A DNA stretch of 64,000 bases, taken from Tachypleus tridentatus (Eukaryota > Arthropoda > Merostomata > Xiphosura > Limulidae). Below, one piece after another: positions 61,401 to 64,000 of this stretch. Below the pieces are notes generated by a model. The model was not told the DNA's origin. It did no database searches and was given only the letters and a program-made list of their open reading frames with translations. The stretch spans positions 64,954,326-65,018,325 of the forward strand of contig NC_134830.1 of assembly GCF_004210375.1 (NCBI RefSeq), read 5' to 3'. The translations under genes were made by a program, and so were the position numbers. The stretch's first letter is position 1. The number at the start of each line of letters is the position of its first letter.

Positions 61401-63587
61401 TATTTTTGAAGATGATTGGAAATTGCGGCATAATACTGAGGAATTACATAGTTTAAAATATTAAAGTATTGTTAATACACATTTCTCGATTGCATTACTT
61501 TTGAATGAATTCCCTTGTTCAACGCTATGACCTCCGAGTAAATCTATATGTCCCAAATCCTGAGATTACAATATCAACAATTTTTTAAATCTTTTGTTGC
61601 GAAAAAGATGCTAGTTTGTTACATTTCGAAATGAAATCACAAAAACTTATGTCCACATTTTCAAAGCATATTAATTTCTTAAAACTATACATATTCGTGA
61701 TTCTTAAGTAAGAATGTTCGTTGTTGTTATTTACTGCTGAAATTTTAGATTTTTAAGGTAAGATTTCATTAATGATCATTTACGTGAGTACTGGAACCGT
61801 ATTTTGTCGCATCAGTTTAAATCTCGGTTCCTCGTTCTTGATTTAAAGTGTAATTACTGAGGTTTTTTTCTGTATATCACACAATTTATTACGAAACAAA
61901 CAGAGGGACAGAAGAAAAGAGATTACTTTTCGGAATGTCCATTACGTAAGAAAAATTTATTTTTTGTGAACAAGAATATTTTTGTGAGAATTAATCATTC
62001 TAAAAATAGTGAAGGTTATACACTTAAGCTAATTGCTTTTAATAAATTAAGTGAAGTAAGTGGAAATATGTGTACTTGCCGTAAATAGATAAAGATAGAA
62101 ATAAACATATAGTTAAGGCAAATAATTTCAGTTTAAGGTGAATTTCTTATGAATTACTATTCTTTGTTTGTTTAGAGATTTTTATGTTCTTAAACCATCA
62201 TTATTTCTATATGAACGTTTTCAGGCAGAGAAAAAACAATTATCATCAACCCAATATGGATTTGTTTTTGGAATATTTCACTTCGTTGTATTTATTCTCT
62301 CTCCGTTCATGTGCAATATGGTGAGTATCAATTAAAGAATATAGTTCGGGCTGTATTAAGTTATTTATTGTATTGTTTCATTGCCAAGAAACATGTTCTT
62401 TACTGGAGGTGCTTTCATTTTCTCCTTTATAAAGATTAAAATCGTTAATATCAACATGTACAACTAAATGTAACATTTCAAACTAAAATCCCACTTCCAA
62501 AACACTTAACAAATGACAAAACGTTCTAAACATGGCAATTCTACTCGAATCAAAGATTATGAATTTGATAGATAGAAAATGAATGATTGAAACTCATCTA
62601 TAAAGAGCAACGATTACAAAAGTTCTTGCACAGTAAACATAAACTTACAAATTATGACAATAAAACAAACAACATTTAATTTTGGGCACGCTATCATGCC
62701 AGTTGGCAGAAATGATAATAAGGTGCCTGTAAGTGCATGGGAGAAACGATTCCAGTCTGTGAGACTAATAAATTAATAAATATAAGTAATACAAACTGTC
62801 ATTATGTTAGTCAGCATGTGCAATGGTTTTGCTCTGCCAGTTGTACTTTTATTCATAGAAAAACAAAGCTGTTAGACTAACATCTAGAGGTAATTATTTA
62901 AAATTCTTAATTGAATTTTTCTGTGGACAAAATCACATACTGTCAGGCAGATAAGGTAGTAAAGACAACAGTTCCAAGTGTTAGTTTTAACAGACGCAAC
63001 GGTTTCTTATTGTCGTGGAGAGAATGTAATAAAATCAACAAGTATAAGTTTTAGTAAATTCAACAATTCCATATTATCACGAAGAAATCTAGTCCAGGCA
63101 ATAATTTCAAGGATCATTATTAGTAGGCTCAACTACTCCGTATTGCTACACAATTAATTTTGTTCAGGCAATAACTCCAAGTGTTAGTTTTCTTAGACAC
63201 AGTTTACTCGATATCGTCACGCAGATAATATATAGTTGAGACAACAATTCCAATATTGTAATGCATATTAGAGGTAAGAATTTATACCGTAAGGAAATAA
63301 TGTAGCAAATTAAACAAATTTAAGCTATCTATTCTGGTGAAATTTGTCTTAACTGTTAACTCAATCAGATTTTGCTCAAATAAAAAATAGTTTATTTTAC
63401 CATTTTATCACGTTCATTAACTGATTAGTTACAAATATTTTTCACGTAACTACTAAAGCATTCTTAGTATGTTGCGTATTTTTATTTTTAACTGATATGT
63501 TTTTTACTTACAGGTTTCAACATTGTCTCCAAAATTTTTAATAAACTCTGGGGTATTTTTTACTGGAGGTGCTACGATCTTGCTTGG
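58085..63587 (+). CDS. SLC18B1: SLC18B1-like MFS transporter, copy B, first three exons (gene runs off the window)
   Basis: Exons at 58085-58405 (exon start 58058), 62225-62320 and 63514-63587 match copy A exons 1-3, with the same splice sites, phases and open frames. Residues 1-163 carry changes relative to A: E28K, E29D, S36V, Q45K, D48Y, C51Y, E62K, L64S, R73P, I82V in exon 1; L120F, M124I, Y126H, K138N in exon 2; P141S in exon 3. I counted 16 amino-acid-changing and 6 silent base differences. No stop or frameshift is present, so the part seen could still be functional, though the high share of replacements suggests relaxed constraint or divergence. Exons 4-12 should follow beyond 64000. 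Confidence 0.82.
58822..59005 (+). mobile_element. SINE family 1 body, copy B partner of 19120
   Basis: Same insertion in intron 1 of copy B. Confidence 0.8.
60000..60112 (-). mobile_element. SINE family 3, copy B intron 1
   Basis: Partner of 20308, with gagaatcgaacccctaat intact. Confidence 0.72.
60742..61856. other. 1.1-kb block in copy B intron 1, absent from copy A
   Basis: In A the flanks meet near 21050. The block is AT-rich with no ORF or terminal repeat that I can see; it contains one full SINE (61118-61397). Confidence 0.75.
61118..61397 (-). mobile_element. SINE family 1, reverse, full length, copy B only
   Basis: Tail tttgtttgttttttttt, head ending ctggctatgccggaca. Flanked by gtgtatttttga at 61106-61117 and 61398-61409. 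Confidence 0.92.
62225..62320 (+). CDS. SLC18B1: Transporter copy B exon 2
   Basis: Acceptor acgttttcag, donor gtgagt. Four of five base differences from A change residues, including Y126H inside TM2 and K138N just before loop 2-3. Confidence 0.83.
62403..62410. other. Deletion with templated insert in copy B intron 2
   Basis: A's 64 bp at 21620-21683 is replaced in B by ctggaggt. With its flanks this gives tttactggaggtgct (62399-62413), the same 15 bases as in exon 3. Confidence 0.6.
62946..63261 (+). repeat. 70-bp-period tandem repeat, copy B intron 2
   Basis: Partner of 22217-22529. I see only about four differences over the array. Confidence 0.8.
63514..63587 (+). CDS. SLC18B1: Transporter copy B exon 3
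   Basis: One difference from copy A (P141S); acceptor and donor are unchanged. It is followed by 413 bp of intron 3 before the window ends. Confidence 0.84.
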
Positions 63588-63785
63588 GTAAGTTTACCAT
63601 TCATTTTCATTTGTTTTTTAACAATTATAATAAAGGTAAAGGTAAATTTGAAACGTTTTGTCAAACGTGATGCTGCTTATTTGTGTTCTTGAAAATCAAA
63701 GGTTTCTTGAATCAAATGAAAATAATAAGATTTTGGCAAATATTTCTTGAAAGAAAAGCGATACACTAAATCGCTTCTTATAGGT

Positions 63786-63903
63786 TTGTTTACAGTTAAG
63801 AACAGCGACACAGTGGGCTATTTGCGTTCTGCCCACCAGGGGTATATACACCCAATTTCTGGCGTTGTAAGTCCGCAAACATACCGCTTTGGCACTAAGA
63901 GAG
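63786..63903 (-). mobile_element. SINE family 2, copy B intron 3
   Basis: Partner of 23048; has caccaggggtatatacacc. Confidence 0.75.
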
Positions 63904-64000
63904 GTGCACTTTGAATGGGTACTTTTTATCTTTGCATAGTTTAAGTTTAGTTTCCTTTGTTGGGCATCAGCTTTTATGTGTTAGTTGAATTTTTTACAGT

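Larger units (their letters stand above)
43525..64000 (+). repeat. Segmental tandem duplication, copy B (first half of unit)
   Basis: Matches A 972-23268 with many small substitutions. Larger differences: B lacks A about 3348-5101, A 5625-5905 and A 15150-16395. B has an extra about 60742-61856 and extra SINEs at 50387, 55034 and 61118. The offset drifts from 42553 to 40732 bp because of these indels. Confidence 0.9.

Noticed and set aside
972..64000. Assembly artefact (unmerged haplotypes) as sole explanation of the duplication
   Set aside because: Less likely given head-to-tail order in one sequence and divergence with copy-specific SINEs, but it cannot be excluded without reads.

Overview
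This is an AT-rich, intron-bearing animal nuclear DNA window. It holds one long gene with GT-AG introns, many tRNA-headed SINEs flanked by target-site duplications, and decayed non-LTR retrotransposons and DNA transposons. The three SINE families look like those I associate with horseshoe crabs (Xiphosura: Limulus, Tachypleus, Carcinoscorpius). That assignment rests on memory of the repeat family and is an inference; a chelicerate or other arthropod is the safe statement.

The dominant structure is a head-to-tail tandem duplication with a unit of about 42.5 kb. Copy A starts at 972 and ends at 43524. Copy B starts at 43525 with the same sequence as position 972 and runs to the window end, where 64000 matches A position 23268. 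The copies are about 93-97% identical by eye, with patches near 99%, and are interrupted by copy-specific insertions and deletions: a 1.75 kb block only in A, a 1.25 kb block only in A, a 1.1 kb block only in B, and several SINEs present in one copy and absent in the other. Upstream of copy A, positions 1-701 are a second-order tandem repeat of 1338-2038 (offset 1337 bp), separated by a 270-bp unrelated GC-richer segment.

The only gene I can support is a major-facilitator transporter of the SLC18 family, closest to SLC18B1 (vesicular polyamine transporter type). In copy A it can be followed through 12 coding exons on the + strand from 18392 to 34051. All junctions are GT-AG, phases match throughout, and the product is 481 residues with 12 membrane segments. 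Copy B holds exons 1-3 (58085-63587) with open frames and intact splice sites; the rest lies beyond the window. A and B exons differ at 22 of 491 coding bases by my count, 16 of them amino-acid changing.

Layout: 1-2049 local tandem repeat with SINEs; 2050-18364 repeat-rich upstream region; 18365-34051 transporter gene A, with an internally deleted pogo-like transposon in intron 7 and a 70-bp-period minisatellite in intron 2; 34052-43524 3' flank with no gene found; 43525-58057 copy-B upstream region; 58058-64000 first part of transporter gene B. No rRNA, functional tRNA, CRISPR or prokaryotic-type feature was seen.
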